This document shows, one piece after another, positions 1 through 8,780 of a stretch of 64,000 nt of DNA. The stretch is taken from assembly GCA_019828595.1 (NCBI GenBank), contig JAHQRK010000057.1, positions 1 to 64,000 on the forward strand. Direction: 5' to 3'. The DNA is from Aphanomyces cochlioides (taxonomy: Eukaryota; Oomycota; Saprolegniomycetes; Saprolegniales; Verrucalvaceae). The position numbers and the translations under genes were made by a program. Each line of letters begins with the position of its first letter. Positions within the stretch are counted from its first letter, which is position 1. The notes beneath the pieces were generated by a model that did no database searches, had not been told where the DNA came from, and worked only from the letters and a program-made list of their open reading frames with translations.

Positions 1-7
1 AACGGCA

Positions 8-1093
8 TTGGAAACCTTGCCAATCTTGCTCTCTCGATACACTTCCATCCCAATGCGAACGTCGGTCTTGACAGGCAATCTCTACGTCGCCGAGTTGCTT
101 GAAACACAGAGCCCAAGACGATTCCACGAAGTAGTGCGCATGTCAAGACCGACGTTCCGTTTGCTCCTGCTTAGGCTGCAAGAATGCGGCCTTACCAGCT
201 CACGGCGCGTCCATGCAACGGAGAAACTCATCATTTCGATATACGTATTCACCGGTGCTTCCAATCGTGCTGCCCAGGAACGTTTTCAACATAGTGGTGA
301 GACCATCAGTCGCATTCTAAGAGATGTTCTTGCTGTCCTTGGTAAACTCCAACCATTACTACATCACTCAATATACTCAAGACGATACCCAGTCAGCAAT
401 TAAACAAGAGTCCAAGTGGTACCCGTTTTTCTCGATATATCGGAGCCATTGACGGCACCCACGTTCCAGCTATGGTCTCAACAGCCATCCAAGCTCGATT
501 TGCTCATTTACATGCGATTTACACGCGTCGTAGCCGGATGGGAAGGATCCACCCACGACGGTCGAGTTCTCGAAGATGCTTACAATAAAGCCTTTAAAAG
601 CAACCGCGACGCTATTACCTTGGTGATGCTGGATATGCTCTTACACCATGGGTTTTGACACCGTATCGTGGCGTACGCTATCATTTTAAGGAGTTCAAGA
701 AAAGGAAAATTGAAGCCTATGAACATGCAAGAGCTCTTTAATCTACGCCATGCGTCGTGCCGTAGTGTCATTGAGCGTACGTTTGGCGTGGTCAAGAAAC
801 GCTTTCCAATACTGAATCAAATGCCGGCATATCCATTCAAGAGACAAGTGTGCATCGTCCACGCTGTGTTCATCTTACACAACTTCATCAGAGCCCACCA
901 AGGATATTGTGACACATACGACGAATATGACGACAACCAAGATGAGTGTAGTGATTTGCGATCTCGAACAACGGATCTTGATACCGATGAACTCGATGAA
1001 ACCAGCGACGATCCCGGCGTAGCAGCAGAAAGAGACAGGATAGCTGAAGCAATGTGGGAGTCGTACGTTGGATATAATGGTAGAGGTAGATAA
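8..1093 (+). pseudogene. PIF/Harbinger (HARBI1-like) DDE transposase, broken
   Basis: DDE transposase that would cut and paste a PIF/Harbinger DNA transposon. The N-terminal helical part (8-340) keeps the family pattern from 'SRPTFRLLLLRL' on. The first catalytic Asp is in GAIDGTH (442-462), the second in GWEGSTHD (about 538-561). A PYRGVRYH block follows (about 661-684), and the third catalytic acid is in the RHASCRSVIERTFG block (about 749-790). These blocks lie in different frames: shifts occur near 345-352, in the T run at 426-431, between 470 and 515 (where the segment is also shortened), near 610-620 and near 735. The copy is therefore inactive. It converges with the Myb/SANT-like gene at 1150-2077, the usual two-gene layout of Harbinger elements. 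Family assignment is firm; the left end of the element is outside the window. Confidence 0.9.
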
Positions 1094-1149
1094 CTGAAGA
1101 CTAAAAGATACATGAGACTTTGATTATCATTAGACTCATATCCATTTAG

Positions 1150-2077
1150 CTACAATGTCGATTGCAAGTTTGAAACATCAATCGAGCAAATATCAGCGAT
1201 GAGCTCAAGACGCGATTCTTCGCCAATGTTCAGAAAGAGAACATCCGCCATGCAAGTCATTGCGAGGTATCGCGCAACTTCCAAGTTTTGCCGAGCTGTC
1301 AACGGCAAATTCATGTTGCGAAACTCTTGTATCGCTTTTTCTGCTGTCGAAGGTGGCTGCACCAACCGGTTTTGTTGGATTTCGCGCTGTGTTCGAGCTA
1401 GAAACACTAAACAATCAGCTACAGCGTTACCACGACGTGGTGGTGAACGTTGGTGCTTCTTTGGGTGTAATGTTGATTTGATTTCGTTGCTTGAGATGAC
1501 TGTAAAGTCAGAATCGACATTTACGTCGGAGTTGGAGTTGGGATCGGAATCACACTCCTCAGTCTCATCGTCACTTTCGACACCAACGCCAGCCGAGGAA
1601 AATTCACCAGTTGCGACTGCGCCAGAGATTATGGCATGTAAGTCATCGTACAGGGGGAACGGTTTTGAGCTAGTATTGTGAATTCAGCGCACGCAGACGC
1701 AATAAGACTTACCGGTAAATAGAACTCCTTGGATGAGCTGAGAGATATGTCGCCCATACCTCGTCAGGAGCCGTGGGGAGTTGATTAGCTGCGTCCCAAC
1801 CAAACCCACTATTGTTTCGTATTTCTCTTACGTGAGAGTATTCAGCCTTTAAGGAGCTCAGTCGTCCCTGAACTTGAGTTTTGGAATAGTTGGTCTTCGC
1901 ACTCTTGTTGAATTTGAGAAGGAGTCGAGTCCAGCACTCCTTCTTTAGCCCACCGGCATCAGTACCCTTCCCTTAATCACTCACACATTGAATATGATGG
2001 ATATGATGTATATTACCTTGATTTAGCTCCTCGCAGAAGCATGTAAGGAGCATTTTCGTACTGTCCTTGGTCGACAT
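1150..2077 (-). CDS. Myb/SANT-like DNA-binding protein (Harbinger partner gene), 3 exons
   Basis: Likely the DNA-binding partner of the adjacent Harbinger transposase; in characterised Harbinger systems this protein recruits the transposase to DNA and the nucleus. I infer three exons: 2077-2017, 1971-1713 and 1669-1150, with introns of 45 and 43 bases. Both introns have GT donors (GTAATA, GTAAGT) and AG acceptors, and reading frame and family motifs continue across both. The predicted product is 279 aa. The SANT-like domain has KKECWTRLLLKFN, then SGFGWDAA and APDEVWATYLSAHP, followed by the typical FPLYDDL linker, an acidic Asp/Ser/Glu stretch and a C-terminal helical region. The start ATG at 2077 gives a short N-terminus that runs straight into the domain. 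No stop or frameshift was found, unlike the transposase. Confidence 0.85.
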
Positions 2078-2239
2078 TGACGAAGCCAAACTGCGTCTCT
2101 ACTGACAAGGCATGTTGAAAGTCTCCATTGGCTAAAAATGCCGTCCCGTTCCTGCACAATAGTTTTGTTATCCAAACGCTCTCAAACACTGAATGACCAT
2201 TTCCGTTATCCTTGAATTTGGAATAACAAAAATTGGCGT

Positions 2240-2285
2240 CCAGTGTTTTAAACAGCGTTTTATCCAAACGAGGCATTATCCTGGT
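2240..2285. repeat. Candidate right end of the Harbinger element
   Basis: After the 5' end of the Myb/SANT-like gene, a CCAAACG-type motif occurs twice (near 2166 and 2264). Read inward from the right it gives CGTTTGGATAA, which resembles the GGGCCCGTTTGG-type termini of PIF/Harbinger elements. The left end is not in the window, so neither an inverted repeat pair nor a 3-bp duplication can be checked. Confidence 0.3.
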
Positions 2286-2426
2286 CATAAAACGACCAAA
2301 AATGAACTATGACCGCAGTCATGACCGAGAAAACTCCATATAGTTCCGAAAAATATATCTGCAAAGTATTGTCGTTTGGGTCCAAAACTGGAATTTTGAG
2401 ATGTTTCGAAGATGTATATAATGACG

Positions 2427-2453
2427 GCAACTGTGATAGGAATCCTATCACAC
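2427..2453. repeat. GGCAACTGTGATAG hairpin repeat, copy 1
   Basis: Contains TGTGATAGG and CCTATCACA separated by three bases, a perfect 9-bp stem. The same GCAACTGTGATAG core recurs at 3176-3210 and 3279-3309, so this is a small dispersed foldback repeat and not a chance hairpin. Confidence 0.65.
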
Positions 2454-3175
2454 CATATAACGCAATATGATTGGAAGTTAATCTGATGAATTGACTTGGT
2501 AGACGAAAACAGACCATGAACCTCGTGGAGCATTGACAGATAAGTTTAACAAGAAAGACAGAAAAGGAAACCTTTGATTACACTCAACACGTAGAGGTAC
2601 AATGTACTCGGTATGCGTTGCTCGTCGTTCCCCAACCCGGGCTATTCAAATGACAAATCGACACTTTGAACAACTGCACTGCAGTCTAATTACATTTTAC
2701 ACACACGAATTGTGATAGTTCTCGCATCTCTCCACTACCTCATGAGCAGTAGGCAGTAGAGCAAAAATCAATTGAATTATCTCAATATGCAACATGAATC
2801 CACAAGGTTCATGAATCATTCAAACTTTGACGTTGCAACGTCAAAACTTGATAGGATAATGAGTTGTGAGGCGAAGGTGTGGAGATCAAATCCGTCATCA
2901 TTACTTTTGACTTTTGCTTGTGCTTTAATTCATGAATCGTATGAAATTCATGAAATCTACAGTGTTTTGTGTTTTATGCTTTAGCCATTTGACTATGCTT
3001 CCAGTATAATTAAGCGAGTGGGCGCATAACACGCCAACAATCGTGATGTTGTGTTGCAGCTAGTATAGCTTATATCTGTTCTAGACATTCAACAAAGATT
3101 CGGCTTCTTTATTTGTCGGCTAGACTTTAAGGATGCGAGTGCATGATGCTTGATATCTGCCAATATTCATTTGTT

Positions 3176-3210
3176 GAGCAACTGTGATAGAATCTCTAAC
3201 ACAGTTGCTC
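3176..3210. repeat. GAGCAACTGTG hairpin repeat, copy 2
   Basis: GAGCAACTGTG at the left and CACAGTTGCTC at the right form an 11-bp perfect stem with a 13-base loop. It shares the CAACTGTGATAG core with 2427-2453 and 3279-3309. Confidence 0.65.
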
Positions 3211-3278
3211 AGAATTTTGCGTATTTCGGATTTGGATACTGAAATCAAGTCAAAAACATTTATTGAAAACGGATTTCA

Positions 3279-3342
3279 GGCAACTGTGATAGATTTCCTA
3301 TCACACTCCAATACAAAATGATCATGTTTCTATCATAGTTGC
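3279..3342. repeat. GGCAACTGTGATAG hairpin repeat, copy 3
   Basis: Starts with GGCAACTGTGATAG, contains an inner TGTGATAG/CTATCACA stem, and ends with CTATCATAGTTGC, the near complement of the start. This may be a complete 64-base foldback unit. Confidence 0.6.
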
Positions 3343-3949
3343 AGCAGATGTTTCAATTAATTGACGCATACATTATTTAGTTAATTGGTTTACGCAAGCA
3401 CTTTCTCGATCACGAACGTTAAATAGTGTAATTTTGAACGTTTTAAATGTTTGAAAAACATGTTCGTAACATTCAATTTCATTTCATTTGAAGTTTGTAT
3501 TGCTTCATTTTTGCGTCAAAATAGCTGCGTCGATATTTTCTTTGCAAGATTCCAGTTTTTTTCTGGAGACACAATATATATTGACACACTTTTTGTGCCA
3601 CCGACGTCAAATGAATGTGAGCTTTTTTTCACAAGCCAAGTTGACGTACTCCAAGCTTCGCTCAAGTATGGATACTGAAACGCTTGAGGACAATATGATG
3701 CTGAGGTATAACTTTGATCTCTGGAGTGCAGCGACCATACAGAGTATACGACTTTGACGTCAAGCATCACCAATTGAAATACTTTTAAGCAATACAATAA
3801 ATATCGGATATATTTATTTTTTGGATTTTGAAATAAATATCGGTAAAATATCCGGTATTCGGGAGCTGTACTAAAGTCGCCTGAAGTTTTATGCGAGACA
3901 CGGCGTTCGCCCAATTTCTAGCTGACCAACGTTGTTTGTGTTTATAGTA

Positions 3950-4582
3950 TCCCTATTATACGTATAATAGATGGCTTCTTTGTGAAATATATTAATGTTG
4001 TTGACAGATTGACCAAGATACAGTAGATAGTATTATGCAAACGCATGCTAGCAGGCCGTCGACAGTGACCATTAAGGTTAACAAGGTCAATAGACCCACC
4101 CTGTCCCTCTTCCTCCAAATGCAATTGTGAGACAATGGGATGCCCCCATCGCCAAAGCAGTCCACAATAGTATGGAAATAACTAACGATTCCAAGGGACC
4201 GATTGGTATAATTGCTCCAAACTACTTTAAAAGTCAAATGAAGGTTTTGATGAATACAATTGAGTTGAGTGTTAAATCGTTGTTGGCCATTAGGTGGGAG
4301 AGGGAGCGGTTGGGCCGTTGGAAGGCACAGTAGTTGAGCGAGGGGTGGAAGACTTAGAGGATATCCCTCACGATGAGCCAAAGAAAATGGTTCGTGTTAA
4401 GTGCATACGTAGTGGCCGTGACATCGCCAGAGCAGCAAAACATATCCCACGACATCCTGCAGGCAATGTGCCAGTTTCAAGTGCGAGCTGTAGCATAGCT
4501 TTGTGTTATAGATAGCAGATTTAATGGCACGTGATGGCAGTGTACAGCTACATACAGTACAAGAAGTTTTGGCTGTCTAGAT
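3950..4582. repeat. 630-bp repeat; inverted copy at 34635-35263
   Basis: The sequence from ATCCCTATTATACG to the AAGAAGTTTTGGC stretch matches 34635-35263 in opposite orientation, with few differences. One end carries a perfect 18-base palindrome (CTATTATACGTATAATAG). On the minus strand, near 4280-4340, it encodes a remnant of the Pro-Leu-Pro repeat (PLPLPPNG) found in the secreted protein gene at 31593-32030. The following bases resemble the 3' flank of that gene. I infer that this is a duplicated 3' end of a secreted protein gene. The two copies are about 31 kb apart. Confidence 0.85.
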
Positions 4583-4675
4583 CTCGGAAGGATAAAAAGA
4601 AGGAAAATACATTAACAGGCTTATGAAAAACGTGTGCAGGTGATGTGTTCAATGTACTCCACATCACATGTACGC

Positions 4676-5311
4676 CTAAATTGATCGACGGCCACTCGTG
4701 CTTTGACGACTGTACCGACCAGAGCTACCCGGGCTACCCAATGGGCCATTCATAGCCATACTCTCTTGTCTCTGGTGCAGACGGCCACTCGAGCTTTGAC
4801 GACTGTACCGACCAGAGCTACCCGGGCTACCCAATGGGCCACTCATAGCCATACTCTCTTGTCTCTGGTGCAGACGGCCACCTGGTTGACCACCCGCTTG
4901 TCCACCGCCCGGTTGACGACGACGCCCCACCGGCCGGCCTTGGTTATTGAGCGGTCCCGCGAAATTGTCGCGCCGTCTTGAAGAAGACCCTTGACGTAGG
5001 CCAAGGTCAGCCGCGTTATTTTGACGCCTCGGACTACTCTGGCCCTTGATGCAACAATTGCCAGCAGCAGCTAGTCGTCTATCGGCGGAGCCATACGAAG
5101 CTGATGCCACTTCTTGTCCTGATGCAGCTTGACCTCGAAGGCCTCGCTTTGTGTTTTTGCCATCCAGGCCACCTTGCAGAACGCGAAGATCGTTGACAGC
5201 AGCGTCCATGCGGACTTGTTGATGAGCCAACACAACGGGCGAGTCTTGGCGAGGTTGGTTGAACGCCACGACGGCAGAGGTAGCAATCGCATGCGTGACA
5301 AAGAGACGCAT
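4676..5311 (-). CDS. Small secreted Gly/Ser/Arg-rich protein with 31-aa repeats
   Basis: Predicted 211-aa secreted protein of unknown function. The ATG at 5311 was chosen over the longer frame start at 5389 because it gives MRLFVTHAIATSAVVAF, a signal peptide also seen in relatives at 26581, 28024, 31593 and 63697. It also lies just downstream of a matching core promoter motif (5328-5345). After the signal peptide comes NQPRQDSPVV, shared with the relatives, then a Gln/Arg/Gly-rich middle and two C-terminal 31-residue repeats containing SMAM.GPLGSPGSSGRYSR. The repeats are nearly identical in DNA (93-bp unit starting at 4688 and 4781). Only two Cys occur in the mature part. Such proteins are candidate oomycete effectors or wall-associated proteins; that role is inference. 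Confidence 0.75.
   Translation of the reverse strand: MRLFVTHAIATSAVVAFNQPRQDSPVVLAHQQVRMDAAVNDLRVLQGGLDGKNTKRGLRGQAASGQEVASASYGSADRRLAAAGNCCIKGQSSPRRQNNAADLGLRQGSSSRRRDNFAGPLNNQGRPVGRRRQPGGGQAGGQPGGRLHQRQESMAMSGPLGSPGSSGRYSRQSSSGRLHQRQESMAMNGPLGSPGSSGRYSRQSTSGRRSI
4688..4875. repeat. 93-bp tandem repeat, 2 copies
   Basis: Two near-identical 93-bp units start at ACGGCCACTCG (4688 and 4781); a third begins at 4874 and stops matching after ACGGCCACC. The unit is 31 codons, so copy number can change without breaking the frame of the secreted protein gene. Confidence 0.85.
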
Positions 5312-5327
5312 AGTACGAGCTAGTCCA

Positions 5328-5345
5328 AGGTAATTTGCACAATGA
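5328..5345 (-). promoter_or_regulatory. Oomycete-type core promoter (Inr) of the 4676-5311 gene
   Basis: Minus strand reads TCATTGTGCAAATTACC, 17 bases before the ATG. It fits the oomycete initiator consensus (TCATTYYNCAWTTT-like) and recurs before the other secreted protein genes of the window. Confidence 0.65.
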
Positions 5346-5473
5346 CGAAATGAAGACGGATGTTCATTGCAAAAATCCAAACACAACATGCAAACGCAAC
5401 AACTGCTAGAAGCATTCCAAGAACGCTGCAGTCAGATGAATGGTTGCCACAACGAGATTGACTTTTAGAGTAT

Positions 5474-5784
5474 AAGAGTAATTGCCTGAGAAGAAGGGGT
5501 TAGCCTATTCTTTTTTGCCACATCTGTTCTAAATTTAACTTAGAAGGGTTTGTCTTGTCCGAGGGGTTTCGCAGTTGACAGCGCGAAGCGCTGTAAACAA
5601 TTGCGAAACCCCAGAGACGAGAATATGTTCTCGACGGGGGTCAGCGGGGTCGGGGTTGCGGATTTCCGCAACCCCATGGTTCGGAATCCCTTAACATAAT
5701 TATCCGGATAACTCATTTAAAGTAGAATTAGAATAGATTTGTAAAAAAGAATAGGCTAACCCTTCTTCTCAGGCAATTACTCTT
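5474..5784. mobile_element. MITE with 42-bp terminal inverted repeats
   Basis: AAGAGTAATTGCCTGAGAAG... at 5474-5516 is repeated inverted at 5743-5784 with one gap in a G run. No coding capacity. The inside is a chain of hairpins: 5563-5612 (GGGGTTTCGCA paired with TTGCGAAACCCC around ACAGCGC/GCGCTGT), 5617-5632 (CGAGAA/TTCTCG) and 5652-5675 (GGGGTTGCGGA/TCCGCAACCCC). Flanks read TAT and TAC, so only a TA duplication is possible. Superfamily not assigned. Confidence 0.85.
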
Positions 5785-5979
5785 TACGAGCCGCAGACGA
5801 CGAAACGCGTTTGTATCGCGGTGAAATGTCGCCAACATGGATGCGAGGAGACAGTCTATGATGAAGATTGGCGTGCTCGTCGTTGTGACTCTAGAGAACG
5901 CGCCAAGCCCAAGGGGATGCACTCATCCCTCGGTTCCCCCTCCACATCAATGGAGATTTTCCGAGCATGTTTCACAGCG

Positions 5980-6048
5980 AAAAAAAAAAAGTGAAAAGTA
6001 AGGTGTTTCTCGACTCGAGAAACACCTTACTTTTCACTTTTTCTTTTT
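5980..6048. repeat. Long hairpin, 34-bp arms, 1-base centre
   Basis: Left arm 5980-6013, centre C at 6014, right arm 6015-6048. The arms contain AAGTGAAAAGTAAGGTG and its complement, and the centre is TCTCGA-C-TCGAGA. One mismatch, in the outer A/T run. Confidence 0.9.
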
Positions 6049-6495
6049 TTTTGGGTGCACTCCATCTCTCGAGGCATATGGTGACAGACAGTCTGCGCTT
6101 TCCTGTTGAGAGCTCTCTCACGAGCGACGACACTTTCAAGGGACCTGCACATGAACGCCATTGGGCTCGATCGATAAGAATCCACATGCAAACTTTCGCG
6201 GTGCAAATTATTGATTTGATACAAATTTTGGGTTGGTGCTCAATCGAATCGCGCCGGCAAATCGATCCGCAAACCGATCCCATACATTTCATTGGCTGAT
6301 AAAAAAGTACCATATTTTGTCAAATTACTCGAAATTTTTCGATTATTAGCCAATCAAATGGCTTAAAACAAATTTGGAACGATTGAACAAACCGCGCCTA
6401 AGTGGGAAATTTCCCCAAAAAGCACAATACATCACATTGTTTTGTCTGCAGTGCTGTCGTCACCACATGCCACTGACGATTCTAGGTGCGGTAGA

Positions 6496-6534
6496 GTTTC
6501 GTCGCATGTTGCACTGTGCAACATGCGACGAAAC
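6496..6534. repeat. Perfect 39-base palindrome
   Basis: Arms of 19 bp (GTTTCGTCGCATGTTGCAC and its complement) around a single T at 6515. No mismatch. Confidence 0.9.
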
Positions 6535-6559
6535 CCACCACGTGACACCTTCGGGGACG

Positions 6560-6841
6560 GATAAAGGCACAACCCCAGGAGGTTAGCGGCACCACCCCGG
6601 TACTTAAATAAGAAACATATGTTGCTTTTGTGTGCCTAGGAGCCTAAACAAGAGTGCGTTGCAGTTGAACAGGGTAGACGTACATACTGCTCTGCCGTGG
6701 CGAAGGACGTGCCAGGCTCAGGAGCTGCTTGGCGGCGCAGTTTCAACTGGAACGGGCATACTCTGAGGAGATTTACCCTAAACATTTCCTTATTTAAGTA
6801 CCGGGGTGGTGCCGCTAACCTCCTGGGGTGGTGCCTTTATC
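6560..6841. mobile_element. MITE with about 53-bp terminal inverted repeats
   Basis: GATAAAGGCAC...TACTTAAATAAG (6560-6612) is repeated inverted at 6789-6841 with very few differences. The inside (about 175 bp) has no coding frame. Flanks share ACACCTTCG, at 6545-6553 on the left and 6850-6858 on the right, but not directly at the ends, so no clean target duplication is claimed. Confidence 0.85.
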
Positions 6842-6991
6842 ACTTCCCGACACCTTCGTTAACTGTAAATTGATTGGAGGATACATGTACCACATGACAT
6901 CTAGAACTGTGATGTGATAAAAATAAAATAAGCTTCACTAAAATATGATATATTTTAATCAAGTTAAAATGATATCCGACCAGAGATGGTT

Positions 6992-7081
6992 AAAAAAATC
7001 CCCGTCGTCAAACAATCATTCTGGCCAATGGCCAGAATGATTGTTTGACGACGGGGATTGTTTGACGACGGGGATTTTTTT
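6992..7081. repeat. Hairpin with one arm tandemly duplicated
   Basis: Left arm 6992-7027 (AAAAAAATCCCCGTCGTC...TGGCCA) pairs with the right arm from 7029. In the right arm a 17-base unit GTTTGACGACGGGGATT occurs twice in tandem (about 7043-7076). The result is a palindrome with an arm-length imbalance of one repeat unit. Confidence 0.9.
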
Positions 7082-7129
7082 AAATGTGTATCATAGATTC
7101 CCTGGTCGGCAAAAGTGACACCCCTCCTC

Positions 7130-7986
7130 ACGACGCTTATCGTTTTAGCCGACGCCGCGAGAAGCAACAGAACGAAAATCTTGCTCGTCGTTGGCCAGCC
7201 GTCGTGAAATCCACTTTGACATGCTTGAATACTGTAACTTGGTCGTTGATGCGTGTGATGACGTGGTTTTGCCATGCTCCGCCATGTCATAGCGTCGTCC
7301 TCTGGAAAAGCGGGTGTTGTCAAATAGGGTGGGCAAAATGGCGGCTTTGGCTCTATACAAGCGACAGAGTTCTCCGTCGCACTCCGTAGTGATAAGGGTA
7401 GTGTTGTGACAAGTATGTGTGCAAGGCATGTACTACACCTTTTCAGGTTCAAGTTCACCAAATCCGTAGTTCAAGTTCCCCCAGATCTGAAACTTTATAC
7501 CCGATCAGTTAAAAACTATAGAAGTTAATTGTTGCAATGAAGGCAATCGTCATTTGGGAAGTCGTAGTGTGTAGTCTGGTGTGTCAAGGTGGTCGTCGTT
7601 CTCAACGTCAGGAACACTGAAAAAATTGCACAAATTAATGCTATCGTCACTCCTTTTACTCCAACATACTCCCTTCAGAGTACTTGCCCGCCCTATTTTT
7701 CCTGCTTTTACTACGATAGACCGCATGGGTTCAAGAAAGAAGGGAATTTGTTCAAGCAAAGTTTGGATTCGAATCGTTAACACGAGTGTCACATCACGTG
7801 TCGGGTGTAATTCATCAAAGTCACAAGAGAGACGGTTTAGGATCTTTGACAAAAGGCTTTAAGTTTTCGCATGCCTTGGACCTTCCTGGTGCATTGTGTG
7901 GTCACGCACCTCACGAGGCATTTGTTGACGGAACGTCCATACATAGGGGCCATTACAGCCCTCACTGTATTTTCTACTCATTTTAG
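7130..7986. repeat. Left half of an unknown dispersed repeat (copy A), with an insertion
   Basis: 7130-7315 and 7900-7986 match 27040-27325. The stretch 7316-7899 is absent from the other copy, so it is an insertion in this one or a deletion there. A minus-strand frame at 7550-7852 (100 codons) has no recognised motif. The repeat continues after the retroelement at 19563. No protein family recognised. Confidence 0.75.
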
Positions 7987-8738
7987 TGTGGCAAAGCGAG
8001 CCGCCACACGCGAAACCGATCCAACGCGTAGGTTGACGCAAGGGGCGATGAACTATTGGCTGGAAGGTCGCCAATCGCGATGGACTACGAGTGGATTTCA
8101 GTGCCGGATTGTCCAGGAATTATGACCAAGGAGCAAGCAGTACAAGTGGAAAAGCAGAGCCCAACAAGCCAGAGCAGTGGCCACCAATGGAGGGCGACCA
8201 ACCAGGCTTGCAGTCAGTGTGGTGGCCTGCTGCGAGCGTGTTGCCAAGACTTATGGCCAATTGAGTGAGTGAGTAAAGGTCAGAGACCAATCGTGAAGCG
8301 AGACGGAGACAATTACAGAGCGTGCGTGCGAAGTTTGTAGCTTAGGAAAGAGAGGCAGTAGTTAGACAGAACTCTTTTTGGTTGGCGTTGAATGAACCTC
8401 TAAGTTTGTGGCGTCCCGTCGAGAGAGTTTAAGCGCCAAGAAGTTTGCAGGAGTTCCGTGAGTCTGTCGAAAACTCGCACCGTCAATCGCCCTCACCAAC
8501 GCCAGTCAACGCTAGGCGTAGCTCGTGGGCAACCGAGCAACCAACCCCCTTTCCAGTCCTCCCAACCGTCCTTTTCCCCGGCAGCGGTCAACTACTGCGG
8601 ACTTTCAACCCACAGTCGTGCCTCTCCATTTCCTTCGATCGCGTCTGGTTCACCTAAAAGCCCCAGGCGAACTCTAACCTTCCACCCCCCTTTTCTTGCG
8701 GCGAAAAGCTCAGACTTCACTGATCTGACCATCCCACA
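7987..8738 (+). repeat. 5' LTR of element 1
   Basis: 752 bp, TG...CA ends, same length as the 3' LTR. Contains no long coding frame of its own. Confidence 0.95.
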
Positions 8739-8740
8739 TG

Positions 8741-8758
8741 TGGTGCCACGAACCGGGA
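8741..8758 (+). promoter_or_regulatory. Primer binding site of element 1
   Basis: TGGTGCCACGAACCGGGA starts 2 bases after the LTR. The identical 18 bases follow the 5' LTR of element 2 (43794-43811). It starts with TGG, the complement of a tRNA CCA end. I cannot name the tRNA. Confidence 0.8.
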
Positions 8759-8780
8759 GGTTGAGCAAACGACCGAAGAT

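Larger units (their letters stand above)
2290..3946. other. AT-rich region without a supportable gene
   Basis: No open frame here shows a recognisable domain or convincing codon structure. The longest one (about 3516-3914, -) is AT-rich and has no motif I know. The region holds several short hairpins annotated separately and a perfect 20-base palindrome at 2826-2845 (TTTGACGTTG followed by its complement). Confidence 0.6.
5785..6559. other. Non-coding stretch with two long perfect palindromes
   Basis: No supportable gene. Contains the palindromes annotated at 5980-6048 and 6496-6534. Frames read through them code on both strands, as any palindrome does, and show no known domain. Confidence 0.6.

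Noticed and set aside
3516..3914. 132-codon minus-strand open frame
   Set aside because: AT-rich, no family motif, overlaps other equally open frames; not supportable as a gene.
4703..4981. Thr-rich plus-strand frame opposite the secreted protein gene
   Set aside because: Antisense shadow of the 93-bp repeat; the minus frame has the signal peptide and promoter.
7550..7852. 100-codon minus-strand open frame inside the unknown repeat
   Set aside because: No motif and absent from the second copy of the repeat; kept only as a remark.
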